From Pseudomonadales bacterium (lineage in GTDB: Bacteria > Pseudomonadota > Gammaproteobacteria > Pseudomonadales > UBA7434), in assembly GCA_028223755.1 (NCBI GenBank), contig JAOIUY010000001.1, forward strand, positions 110,001 through 174,000: a stretch of 64,000 bases of DNA. The letters are read 5' to 3'. Positions 8,622 to 17,429 of the stretch are shown here, piece by piece. Position 1 is the first letter of the stretch. Every line of letters starts with the position of its first letter. A program made the position numbers and the translations under genes. Below the pieces are notes generated by a model. That model did not search any database, had not been told where the DNA came from, and saw only the letters and a program-made list of their open reading frames with translations.

Positions 8622-9542
8622 ATGAAAAATCTCACCCAGCGCAAGCATTTTTTTATGTCGCTATTGATATGGCCTTCAAAATACCTACCAACTATCTGCT
8701 TAAGCCTAAGTATTCTTTTTTTATCAGATTTTTCTGCAGCAGAAAATAGTAATAACAACTACAAACAATCACCGACCAACAATAAAAAAACAGCCATGCT
8801 TTATATGGCTGTAGCCGCTAACTTTAAAACGACATTACAACAGCTGGTTAATCAGTTCTTATTAGAGCATCCTTATTTAGAAAAAAAACAGCTGGCAATT
8901 ATTAGCGGTTCAACAGGCGCACTTTATGCACAAATCACTCAAGGGGCGCCTTTTGACATTTTTTTTGCGGCTGACACTGCACGACCACAGCAACTTATAA
9001 AAAATAATTTTTCTACTAATGATACATTCCGTATCTATGCTCAGGGGCAATTGGCTATTGCCTTTCAAGATAAACAAGAAAATAATATTTGCAAAAAAAA
9101 TATTCAATCAGCAACAGCAATTAAACATTTACTTAATCAACTGCCCGATTCAACACAGCTAACACTCGCTATCGCCAATCCAGCAACGGCACCCTATGGG
9201 AAATCAGCAAAGGCACTTATCAGTCGCTTAGATGAAACATTTATTCAATATCGCATAGTAAGAGGAAAAAACATTCTTCATGCGCAGCAATTGTTACTCA
9301 ATAACAATGCCGATTTAGCTATACTATCCAGCGCGCAAGCTAGACACCCAGCAATGGCCAATTATCAGTTTTGCATTTTAGATCCATCGCTTTACCCCGC
9401 GATTGAACAATCGATGGTTATTATTAAGCAAACTAAACGCAATATTGAAAATGAGCGATTAATGACTGCTTTTGCTGACTTTATAATGTCCCAAAGCGCA
9501 CAATCAATCATCATAGCCAACGGGTACTTAATTGATGAATAA
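8622..9542 (+). CDS. modA: Molybdate ABC transporter, periplasmic binding protein
   Basis: A 306-residue ModA. A signal peptide runs to about residue 40 (SILFLSDFSAA); an internal ATG at 8655 would give a tighter signal sequence. The mature part has the ModA signatures VAANFKTTLQQL, ISGSTGALYAQI and GAPFDIFFAADTARP, where the Ser and backbone groups bind the oxyanion. It is the first of three genes in modABC. A possible promoter lies upstream (TTGAAC at 8551-8556, 16 bases, TACACT at 8573-8578); I saw no convincing ModE site. A stretch of Asn, Gln and Lys after the signal peptide is low-complexity linker. Confidence 0.94.
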   Translation: MKNLTQRKHFFMSLLIWPSKYLPTICLSLSILFLSDFSAAENSNNNYKQSPTNNKKTAMLYMAVAANFKTTLQQLVNQFLLEHPYLEKKQLAIISGSTGALYAQITQGAPFDIFFAADTARPQQLIKNNFSTNDTFRIYAQGQLAIAFQDKQENNICKKNIQSATAIKHLLNQLPDSTQLTLAIANPATAPYGKSAKALISRLDETFIQYRIVRGKNILHAQQLLLNNNADLAILSSAQARHPAMANYQFCILDPSLYPAIEQSMVIIKQTKRNIENERLMTAFADFIMSQSAQSIIIANGYLIDE

Positions 9543-9558
9543 AGGTAAGGCTTAAACC

Positions 9559-10269
9559 ATGCTATTAACCTCAGCTGATATAGCTGCATTAATACTGACG
9601 CTAAAATTAGCGACTGTTAGCACAGCGATATTATTAATTATTGGCCTTCAGATAGCATGGTGGCTAGCACGCACACGCAGCCGCATTAAACCGCTTATAG
9701 AAACACTTATCGCGCTACCACTTATTTTGCCGCCCACAGTCATTGGTTTTTATTTATTACTCGCTTTCTCACCCGACAATTGGTTCGCCAGTAGCTGGCA
9801 ACAGTTGTTTGGCACATCACTGGCATTTAGCTTTAGCGGTCTCGTGATTGGCTCGGTTATTTACTCACTGCCCTTTGTTGTTCAACCCATGCAAAGCAGT
9901 TATGAAAAAATTCCGCAGCTAACGCTTTTGACTGCCTCTTCACTTGGCGCTAACAAACTTGATCAATGCTTTAGTATTTTATTACCTATGACTCGACGGG
10001 CAACCATTGCTGCTGCCTGCTTAGCCTTCGCACACACGATCGGTGAATTTGGTGTTGTATTAATGATTGGTGGCAATATTCCTGGAGAGACGCAAGTCAT
10101 TAGTATTGCGCTTTATGATCATGTCGAATCACTCGCTTACGATAGAGCTCATACACTGGCTTTAACATTATTAATGTTTTCATTTATCAGCCTGCTAAGT
10201 ATTTATGCCATCGGTCGCCGTGGCAACAATAAAAGCAATCGTACCCCTTTAGGAATACGACATGCTTGA
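9559..10269 (+). CDS. modB: Molybdate ABC transporter permease
   Basis: Inner-membrane permease of 236 residues with about five hydrophobic helices. The EAA-type cytoplasmic loop that docks on ModC is seen around LTASSLGANKLDQCFSILLP. Near the C-terminal side is FGVVLMIGGNIPGETQ, strongly conserved in ModB. It starts at an ATG with AAGG upstream, 16 bases after modA, and its last 8 bases overlap modC, which indicates translational coupling. Confidence 0.95.
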   Translation: MLLTSADIAALILTLKLATVSTAILLIIGLQIAWWLARTRSRIKPLIETLIALPLILPPTVIGFYLLLAFSPDNWFASSWQQLFGTSLAFSFSGLVIGSVIYSLPFVVQPMQSSYEKIPQLTLLTASSLGANKLDQCFSILLPMTRRATIAAACLAFAHTIGEFGVVLMIGGNIPGETQVISIALYDHVESLAYDRAHTLALTLLMFSFISLLSIYAIGRRGNNKSNRTPLGIRHA

Positions 10270-11386
10270 TATAAATATTAATTCTCAGCTGGGCAGCTTT
10301 AAGCTTAATATTCAAACCTCAATACCAACGCATGGTGTGAGCGCTATATTTGGCCCATCAGGTAGCGGTAAAAGCAGCTTACTCAATATTATTGCGGGCT
10401 TTAATTTACCCGACAAACACTCCATGAACAGCATTTACTTTAACGACCAACCTTGGCTGCTTAACAGCGATGCAACTGGATATATTAATCGGCCCATCCA
10501 CCAACGGCGTATTGCTTACGTGACTCAAACGGCCTGTTTATTTTCCCACTTAACCGTACAAAAAAACTTACAATATGCCATTGATCGCAGCCCTGAAAAT
10601 AGCAACATTGACTATCATGATATTTGCACACGGCTAAAAATTCATAAACTATTCGATAAACTGCCTGAGCAATTATCCGGTGGTGAGCAACAGCGTGTAG
10701 CTATTGCGCGCGCCTTACTCTCAGCGCCACAGCTTATTTTATTCGATGAGCCATTAAGCGCCTTAGATGAAATAAATCGTGAAGAAGTTTTACATCATTT
10801 AGAACAGCTGCATCACGTCTTCGAAATTCCGTTTCTTTATGTCACCCATAACATTGAAGAACTCATGCGTCTCGCTGATCATGTTCTACTCTTAGACAAT
10901 GGAAAGTTAATTGCCAATCGGCCTATTAGCGATATCCTACCTGACCTTAACTTGCCGCTTTCTCGTCATCAAAATTCGGGGGTTATTATCGATACTGCCG
11001 TTGAGGCATTCGACACTCAGTACCAGCTTATTAAATTAAATTTAGGCGGCGACCAGTTTCTTTGGGTTAGCGGCGCTTATATCAATTCAAACTCAAACTC
11101 AAACAAAAACGCAGCACCACAAAGCCGCATCCGGATTCGTATTTATGCCAAAGACGTTAGCATTGCACTACAAGCAGCAACTGATAGCAGTATTTTAAAT
11201 ATCATCCCCGTGACCATTACAGACATCTCGGAAGTGAAAAATGGACAAGCAATTATTAAATTAACCTGCGATAATCACTTAATATTATCGCGCTTAACCG
11301 TTAAATCCATTCAGCAATTAGGCCTCGCTCCTGGCCAAAGGGTATTTGCGCAAATAAAAGGCATTGCACTTCTCGGCGCAGCATAA
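10262..11386 (+). CDS. modC: Molybdate ABC transporter ATP-binding protein
   Basis: A 374-residue ATPase subunit. Walker A GPSGSGKSS is at residues 31-39, the signature LSGGEQQ at 138-144, Walker B LILFDEP at 158-164, and the H-loop in VTHNIEEL. The C-terminal part, from about residue 300, is a TOBE/Mop-type regulatory domain that can bind molybdate (VTITDISEVKNGQAIIKL). Between the two is a short SNSNSN run made by a 6-base repeat (TCAAAC, about 11089-11106), probably a linker. AGGA lies upstream of the ATG inside modB. Confidence 0.96.
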   Translation: MLDININSQLGSFKLNIQTSIPTHGVSAIFGPSGSGKSSLLNIIAGFNLPDKHSMNSIYFNDQPWLLNSDATGYINRPIHQRRIAYVTQTACLFSHLTVQKNLQYAIDRSPENSNIDYHDICTRLKIHKLFDKLPEQLSGGEQQRVAIARALLSAPQLILFDEPLSALDEINREEVLHHLEQLHHVFEIPFLYVTHNIEELMRLADHVLLLDNGKLIANRPISDILPDLNLPLSRHQNSGVIIDTAVEAFDTQYQLIKLNLGGDQFLWVSGAYINSNSNSNKNAAPQSRIRIRIYAKDVSIALQAATDSSILNIIPVTITDISEVKNGQAIIKLTCDNHLILSRLTVKSIQQLGLAPGQRVFAQIKGIALLGAA

Positions 11387-11441
11387 TTAAAAATTTGTAG
11401 CTAGACTCATTTAAATAAACATTCAAAAAACGAAATCATCA

Positions 11442-12809
11442 ATGAAAGTTTTTTATAGCATTATTAAATACTTATTCTTTCTGGCTCTTACCGTAATTCT
11501 TTTGAGTGCGCTTGGGTTATTCACCGCAGTGCACTTACTCTTTGATGACAAAGCCGAAATCACACAATTCGAAAAAGCCAGCCTCGCCGATATTAAACGC
11601 ATTAAAAAAATTGCTATTGAAGTTAGCGGTCAACTTAACCAGCAAGGTGTACAGCAAATCGTACTGAGCGAGCGTGATCTCAACTTAGGCATTAGCCATT
11701 TTGCCCCTGGTTTATTACAGCTGCCCAAAAATAGCTTTGCACGCATCGCTGTTACCGAACAACAACAAGCGATCAACGTTACCATTCCTGCCAACTATGT
11801 CAGTGAACAATTTTATTTACAAACCAAACATCAACTCAGCGACAACCAGCGAATGGCTTTTAATCTACTTAGAGATTGGGTCAGTAATAAATGGGTCAAT
11901 GCCACACTGAATATTACTATTGATAACGATGCCGAAACAGGACAATGGATTAAACCAAGCCGCATTCGCGTCGGCGCTATTAAATTAAATGAATCACTTA
12001 GTCAAAATATTTCCGATACTTTAATTGCCGAAGCCCTCAAACAACCGACTGCTAAACCTGCCATTCTTGCCTGGGGTAATATTAAAGGCATACAACATCA
12101 AGACAATGAAATAACGATTGATTACACTCTTCCTAATACGGGTCAATCTGCTCTCAGTAGTTATCAATCACTGTTACTGTCTCCAGACGAACAACAATTA
12201 ATAAGTATTTATGAAACACAACTTAAACAGCTGCCCAAGCGCGGACAGCTTGTTTCACTCATTGCACCCCTCTTCGATTTTGCACTTACGCGGAGTAAGC
12301 AATCGAATAATCCAGTTGCCGAGAATCGTGCGGCGTTATTAACACTGGCAAAATATTTTGGTGGCGATGATCTAACGTCGATGCTTAGCACTAATACTAT
12401 CGCCAACTTTCAAGCCAATGCTAAGCCCTACACTATTTATGGCCGCCGCGACTTAGCACAGCATATGGTGCTATCGGCTGGTCTCACACTTGTTGCCGAC
12501 GAAGGGCTTGCTGAATTAATTGGTCTCGATAAAGAAATCTCTGACCTTATGGATGGCAAGACGATTAGCGCTTGGGATTTGCTTGCCGACAAAGCCGGTG
12601 TAAGACTGGCGCAAAATGCGACACGCTCTGCAAAATCCGCTCGCCAATTACAAATCGACCTCGCTAAAGCGCGAAGAGATGAACATATCCTGCCCGACTT
12701 AGGCGCTGATTTTTCTTATTCTAGCGATCGATTCTCGATAGAAGATATTGACGAGTTATCATCACTCGTCAACTTATATCTCGAAGAACTCGATATTTTA
12801 AAACCTTAA
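11442..12809 (+). CDS. Conserved hypothetical membrane-anchored protein
   Basis: A 455-residue protein that I do not recognise by name. One N-terminal hydrophobic helix (about residues 8-33) anchors the rest, which is probably outside the inner membrane. The middle contains a YGRRDLAQHMVLSAGL block followed by LAELIGLDKEISDLMDG and ISAWDLLADKAGVRLA. I have seen a similar block in uncharacterised proteins of other gammaproteobacteria and xanthomonads. No catalytic motif is evident. It follows modC by 55 bases on the same strand, but a functional link to molybdate is not supported. Confidence 0.75.
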   Translation: MKVFYSIIKYLFFLALTVILLSALGLFTAVHLLFDDKAEITQFEKASLADIKRIKKIAIEVSGQLNQQGVQQIVLSERDLNLGISHFAPGLLQLPKNSFARIAVTEQQQAINVTIPANYVSEQFYLQTKHQLSDNQRMAFNLLRDWVSNKWVNATLNITIDNDAETGQWIKPSRIRVGAIKLNESLSQNISDTLIAEALKQPTAKPAILAWGNIKGIQHQDNEITIDYTLPNTGQSALSSYQSLLLSPDEQQLISIYETQLKQLPKRGQLVSLIAPLFDFALTRSKQSNNPVAENRAALLTLAKYFGGDDLTSMLSTNTIANFQANAKPYTIYGRRDLAQHMVLSAGLTLVADEGLAELIGLDKEISDLMDGKTISAWDLLADKAGVRLAQNATRSAKSARQLQIDLAKARRDEHILPDLGADFSYSSDRFSIEDIDELSSLVNLYLEELDILKP

Positions 12810-13043
12810 TCCAGCCCCCAATAGAACTTCTCTCGGCGCTTTCAAGCAGTCATAGTTGTTCATTCGATCAAAATTAATTCTAAGTAACTGATTTATATAT
12901 AAATAAAAAACGGCCACAAGCTGGCAGAAGCGACTGAGCAATCTATACTTTGAATAATAAGCAAAAGTTATCACGCGCTCAATAATCACCATGCGTTAAC
13001 CATTTTTCGTAGCAACCTTTTGGTTGTTATTCAAGGAACAGGC

Positions 13044-15554
13044 ATGTCGTCGTACGCTGACACAAAAATTCTTGTTATTAACCCGATACATACACTTCGG
13101 GAAGATATCTGTGATCAGTTACAACGCGACGGTTTTAGCAATATCACTGATGTTTCAGATGGCTTACAGGCTATCGAATTATTAGGCGAGAATAGCTATG
13201 ACCTAGTGGTTACAGACATTGAAATTCATAACCTTGACGCTTGGCGCCTTACCCGTTTAATCCGCTCCGACATGCTTGCCTCGTCGGCGAACACCACTGT
13301 AATCGTTGTTTCATCGACTTATAGTGAGCGTATCGCCGAGGCCACCTCAAAAGAATTTGAAATCAATCGCTTTATCCCTCTCTCCAAGCTCACACAGCTA
13401 GGCGGTATCGCTAAAGAGTTGATGACCGAAAATAATGTTCGTGTGCCTAAGGCGCGCATCCTTGTTATTGAAGACTATCAAGACACCGCGCAATTAGTAG
13501 AGCGCGTTCTAAGCAAACGATTTGATATCACTCATGTCGCCGATGGTGAAACAGGCCTACAAACTTGGCTTGAAGGCCGACATGAAATTGTCCTACTCGA
13601 TTTAATGCTACCTAAGATGTCTGGCGAAGCGGTATTACATGAAATTATTCGCCACAACCCTAATCAGTCTGTCGTCATGATGACAGCCCACGGCGATGCG
13701 AAAAAAGCAGGCGAATTAATTATTGCCGGTGCCGTAGATTTTATTTCTAAACCTTTTCGTGCTGAACAATTACGTCATGTTTGTAGTATTGCTGCACACC
13801 GTGAAGATTTTATTATCAGTAACGAACAGTTTGAAGAAAAGCAGAACGCATTAACCGCAGAAAAAAGTCGTGCGCAAATCACATTAGAATCTATTGCTGA
13901 TGGTGTTATCACAACCGATGCTAATGGCTGTATCGATTATATTAACCCAGTGGCACAGAACATCTTAAATTACTCTTTAGATGAAGTGCGCGATCAATCG
14001 ATCAAAGATATTTTTCATACCTTTCATGAAATATCGCGTATTCCTACGGCCAACCTTGTTAAACGAGCCATTGCAGAAAATAGCATTCTTTATTCTGCTG
14101 CAAAAAATGTATTAAAAACTAAAGACAATTCTGAGCGACTCATTGAACAGCAGGCCGCACCTATTCGCGATGCTATGGGTAAAGCTATTGGCGCCATTCT
14201 TATCTTTCGCGATCGCACAGAAGCTAAACGTATTGAAAAACAATTATCGTTTCATGCCAGCCATGATCCACTCACCGGCTTACATAACCGCGAAATTTTT
14301 GATCAAGAAGTACGGCTCGCTATTCATGAAGTCGAAGGTAGTGATTCACAGCATGCGCTATGTCACCTATCACTCTCTCAGTTCAATATGATTAATGAGA
14401 CCTGTGGGCATCGCGCAGGCGATAAATTGTTACAACAAGTCGCTGCAGTGCTGCAACAAAAAGTGCGCGCACCGAGCGATGCCATTGCGCGAATCGGTGG
14501 CGACGAATTTGGCATTTTATTAAGACACTGCCCTATGGATGCCGCTCAGCGTATCTGTGAAGTTATCGCTGGCGAATTTACTAGCCATAAATTTGAGCAT
14601 GAAGATAAGAATTTTGATATCAATGTTGGCATTGGTATTGTATCGATTACCCAAGAAACCGATAAACTCGCCGAACTGATTTCTGCGGCAAGCGCTGCCT
14701 GTAACAAAGCTAAAGAGCGCGGCAAAAATCGCGTGGCCAGCTATAGCGGCCAAGATGAAGAACTTTATGAAAAGCGCACCGAGGTCTTACTCGCCACTGA
14801 GCTAATGGATGCAATTAAGGCTAACCGCACCTGCCTATTCCAACAGCGTATTCAAAATAGCACTGAAGGCGGCAAAGATAGCTTTGAGGTATTGCTGCGC
14901 ATAAACGATGAAGAAGGTAATCTGTTAGCCCCAGGGCCTTATTTAAGCGCTGCGGAACGTTATAACCTAACACCCAATGTTGATCGCTGGGTTGTAAAAG
15001 AGACACTGCATTGGTTAAGCGACAATCCAAATATCATCGACGAAATTGAATATATGTCGGTAAATTTATCAGGACTATCGATTTGTGAAGATAGCTTTAC
15101 CGATTTTATTACCGGCTGCTTCAAGGATTCAAAAGTTAGCCCTGATAAAATTTGTTTCGAAATTACTGAAACCGCGGCAATATCTAATTTTATTCGCGCG
15201 GGAGAATTTATTAGCGCGATGAAGGATTTAGGCTGCAAATTCGCCTTAGATGATTTTGGCAGCGGAATGTCATCGTTTGCCTACTTGAAAAAATTGCCCG
15301 TCGACATTTTAAAAATTGACGGTTTATTTATTAAAGATATTTTGCATGATCCTATTGATATGGCAATGGTTAAATCAATCAACGAAGTCGGTCATGTTAT
15401 GGGATTAAAAACCATTGCTGAGTATGTTGAAAACCAAGCAATACTTGAAGTACTTCAAGTGTTAGAAGTGGATTCTTTTCAAGGGTATGAAATCGCTAAA
15501 CCTGCGCCCATCGAAGAATTGACTAAAATGCAGAAAGCGAAAAAAATTAGTTAG
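13044..15554 (+). CDS. REC-REC-PAS-GGDEF-EAL protein, likely c-di-GMP phosphodiesterase
   Basis: Counted from the ATG at 13044 (AAGGA six bases upstream) the protein has 836 residues. Domains in order: receiver 1 (about 6-125) keeps Asp58 but lacks the acidic pair (Asn-Pro instead) and the conserved Lys, so it is degenerate. Receiver 2 (137-255) is canonical, with Asp186 and Lys in SKPF. PAS is at about 278-400. GGDEF (about 405-570) has the motif at 485-489 but Ser443 and Ser445 where the metal-binding DxD should be. EAL (about 580-830) keeps the catalytic set: Glu615 in EVLLR, Asn675, Glu706, Asp736-Asp737, Lys757, Glu793 and Gln813. The likely outcome is c-di-GMP hydrolysis, with the GGDEF domain as a GTP sensor. 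The overall plan resembles FimX. Confidence 0.92.
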   Translation: MSSYADTKILVINPIHTLREDICDQLQRDGFSNITDVSDGLQAIELLGENSYDLVVTDIEIHNLDAWRLTRLIRSDMLASSANTTVIVVSSTYSERIAEATSKEFEINRFIPLSKLTQLGGIAKELMTENNVRVPKARILVIEDYQDTAQLVERVLSKRFDITHVADGETGLQTWLEGRHEIVLLDLMLPKMSGEAVLHEIIRHNPNQSVVMMTAHGDAKKAGELIIAGAVDFISKPFRAEQLRHVCSIAAHREDFIISNEQFEEKQNALTAEKSRAQITLESIADGVITTDANGCIDYINPVAQNILNYSLDEVRDQSIKDIFHTFHEISRIPTANLVKRAIAENSILYSAAKNVLKTKDNSERLIEQQAAPIRDAMGKAIGAILIFRDRTEAKRIEKQLSFHASHDPLTGLHNREIFDQEVRLAIHEVEGSDSQHALCHLSLSQFNMINETCGHRAGDKLLQQVAAVLQQKVRAPSDAIARIGGDEFGILLRHCPMDAAQRICEVIAGEFTSHKFEHEDKNFDINVGIGIVSITQETDKLAELISAASAACNKAKERGKNRVASYSGQDEELYEKRTEVLLATELMDAIKANRTCLFQQRIQNSTEGGKDSFEVLLRINDEEGNLLAPGPYLSAAERYNLTPNVDRWVVKETLHWLSDNPNIIDEIEYMSVNLSGLSICEDSFTDFITGCFKDSKVSPDKICFEITETAAISNFIRAGEFISAMKDLGCKFALDDFGSGMSSFAYLKKLPVDILKIDGLFIKDILHDPIDMAMVKSINEVGHVMGLKTIAEYVENQAILEVLQVLEVDSFQGYEIAKPAPIEELTKMQKAKKIS

Positions 15555-16384
15555 CTTTTTACTGGCAGCTCGCGCGCCGCTGGGCCAGTATATTCAATAT
15601 CATCACAGCGCATTGGCAGAAAGTGCCCCTCTTCCTTATCCAGCTCAGCTTGATAGCAAGCCGTAATTCCACTGTTCACATAAATAGCTAATAAATTATA
15701 AATTTGCTGCGCATTAAAATTTTGGTCGAGAAGAAAACACGCTATGTAACCACCAATATTTAAACTTTCATCGTATTTCTCAAGTAAGCACTTTTCTATT
15801 TCTAATGCGAGTGTCATATATTCGCCATTAGCAAATTCTAATTTTTTTGCATAAGCCAGCATTTCGACAACGCGCTCATCACCCTTGGCAATCGGCCGAG
15901 CAAAACCTAACATTTTTACTCGCCCTTTTGTCTTTGCCACTTCTTGATCAACAATTTCTTCTGCACTCATGCCCTGCTTATGTAATTTGAGCATATCCTG
16001 TAAATACTTAACGAGAGCCGGATAAAAACCAGTGCCATACATTGATGAATCACTACCAAGTATTCCAGCCACAGTTGAAGCTAGCACCGTAGCACGAGCA
16101 CTGCCACCATAGGCACCAATAGTGTTACACCAAATGCGCGGGTCTGGCCAACTAAGGCAAATAAAGCTAGCCTCTAACCAATGACATAAGCGATCTTCAG
16201 GAAACTGACCTGTCGCATTTAATATCAACAAATGAAAATACGATTTATTGCCGAGCAAGCCTTGTAATAAATTTTGACCATGAGAGAAAACGCCCTCACC
16301 CACAACCCATCCACCGTTGCGCTCAATCAATTTATCTCGATGTTTATCGAGCGATGCCTGTAATACCTGTTCAGATAATTTCAT
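15551..16384 (-). CDS. Citrate synthase-like protein lacking catalytic residues
   Basis: A 277-residue protein of the citrate synthase superfamily. Landmarks are FHLLILNATGQFPEDRL (N-terminal repeat), LGFARPIAKGDERV (counterpart of GFGHxxxxxDPR), LNIGGYIACFLLDQNF (counterpart of NVDGxxAxxLxDLGF) and an end resembling the family's RPRxxYTGP. All three catalytic positions differ: Tyr in place of the first His, Arg for the second His, Gly for the Asp. It is therefore probably a non-catalytic partner. It follows the other citrate synthase-like gene by 25 bases. Its stop overlaps the stop of the convergent GGDEF-EAL gene by 4 bases. The true biochemical role is unknown. Confidence 0.75.
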   Translation of the reverse strand: MKLSEQVLQASLDKHRDKLIERNGGWVVGEGVFSHGQNLLQGLLGNKSYFHLLILNATGQFPEDRLCHWLEASFICLSWPDPRIWCNTIGAYGGSARATVLASTVAGILGSDSSMYGTGFYPALVKYLQDMLKLHKQGMSAEEIVDQEVAKTKGRVKMLGFARPIAKGDERVVEMLAYAKKLEFANGEYMTLALEIEKCLLEKYDESLNIGGYIACFLLDQNFNAQQIYNLLAIYVNSGITACYQAELDKEEGHFLPMRCDDIEYTGPAARELPVKS

Positions 16385-16409
16385 AGTCTTAATTTAACTT
16401 CGTAGGTCA

Positions 16410-17255
16410 TCATTTAATTTCATAGTTGTCATCACTCACAAAAGGAAGCACCGTTGTCGGACTACCTGCATGTTCAAAGCCATGAGCAATGAGTCCGGGG
16501 GCATGACACAATTGATAAAGTGCTGCGGCCATTACCGAAGGAATATTTAAATCACAACATACCGCCGCAAAAATACCTTCACGTAGCCAATGCCATTCAC
16601 TGTTTGCTGCATTTAATGCTGTTGAAAAATCGTCTGCCCACTGTAAGTGTTTCCACTCCCCCTCCACATCCAATAAGCAAGCGGCAATATCGGCAGCGAG
16701 AGGATCATGGCTACCATAGTAATTTCCAAAACCTGGCAGTATTGGATTTGATTCTGACGCGGTTTCTAAATCTATATCCGCTAGCGCCTTTGAAGTAGCC
16801 TTCAATGTATCCGCTACAGACTTATCAACATTCGCTGTTAAAAATTCGATTGCCAGTGCAAGGTTGCCACAGCCTTGATGCTTACCACCCATAACCAACA
16901 TACCTATTGGCAGTACATGCGTATCAAATGCTCGACTCACACCCGCTGCGGTGGCAGCTCTAACAGCATTATTTCTTGGGCCGACATTAGCGAAAGCGCA
17001 AAGCGTTCTCTCAAGCAGTTGAGAACGACTTTTATCAGGCAGCTCGCCCGTTAACATTAAATATAAGGTATCGGAAAAAGACGCTGTAGCCATTAGGTCT
17101 TTGTAGTTATAACCGTGGACTCTTACATCATGACCGATGTAAGGATTTGATTCAGAGGAGCTTTCTTGCCAAATGCGGGTAGTCACTTTATCCGCATAGG
17201 CCTGCTCGCGAAATTCAACTTTTATTGCTTTGCGTTCGGTATCTGAATCTTTCAT
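16410..17255 (-). CDS. Citrate synthase-like protein
   Basis: Counted from the ATG at 17253-17255 the protein has 281 residues; the frame extends upstream to a TTG at 17345 with no good ribosome-binding site. It has the family layout: IGHDVRVHGYNYKDL, then SFSDTLYLMLTGELP, then GGKHQGCGN (first catalytic His kept), GFGNYYGSHDP (second His is Asn) and EGIFAAVCCDLNIP (Glu where Asp is usual). At this length it resembles short citryl-CoA lyase-like members rather than full citrate synthase of about 430 residues. It is the upstream member of a tandem pair and lies 174 bases after a TonB-dependent receptor gene. Which reaction, if any, it performs is not known. Confidence 0.75.
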   Translation of the reverse strand: MKDSDTERKAIKVEFREQAYADKVTTRIWQESSSESNPYIGHDVRVHGYNYKDLMATASFSDTLYLMLTGELPDKSRSQLLERTLCAFANVGPRNNAVRAATAAGVSRAFDTHVLPIGMLVMGGKHQGCGNLALAIEFLTANVDKSVADTLKATSKALADIDLETASESNPILPGFGNYYGSHDPLAADIAACLLDVEGEWKHLQWADDFSTALNAANSEWHWLREGIFAAVCCDLNIPSVMAAALYQLCHAPGLIAHGFEHAGSPTTVLPFVSDDNYEIK

Positions 17256-17429
17256 AGAATAGTATTCATACATAAGCTTGGCTATGGATGATTGAGAGTA
17301 CCAGATAGATGCGCATGACAAAAGACAAACGGCAACATTAAACAATGTTGCCGTCGAGAGAGATTGGTCTTAGAGGGTATTACATAAAGCTGCTATGCAG
17401 AGCTAACACACTTTATTGCTTAGAGTAGC

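Noticed and set aside
12798-12992. Minus-strand 64-codon ORF in front of the GGDEF-EAL gene
   Set aside because: It overlaps the promoter region and shows no protein-like features.
15551-17345. One citrate synthase gene broken by a frameshift into two halves
   Set aside because: Each protein shows its own N-terminal, central and C-terminal family motifs, so they are two paralogous domains, not two halves of one.
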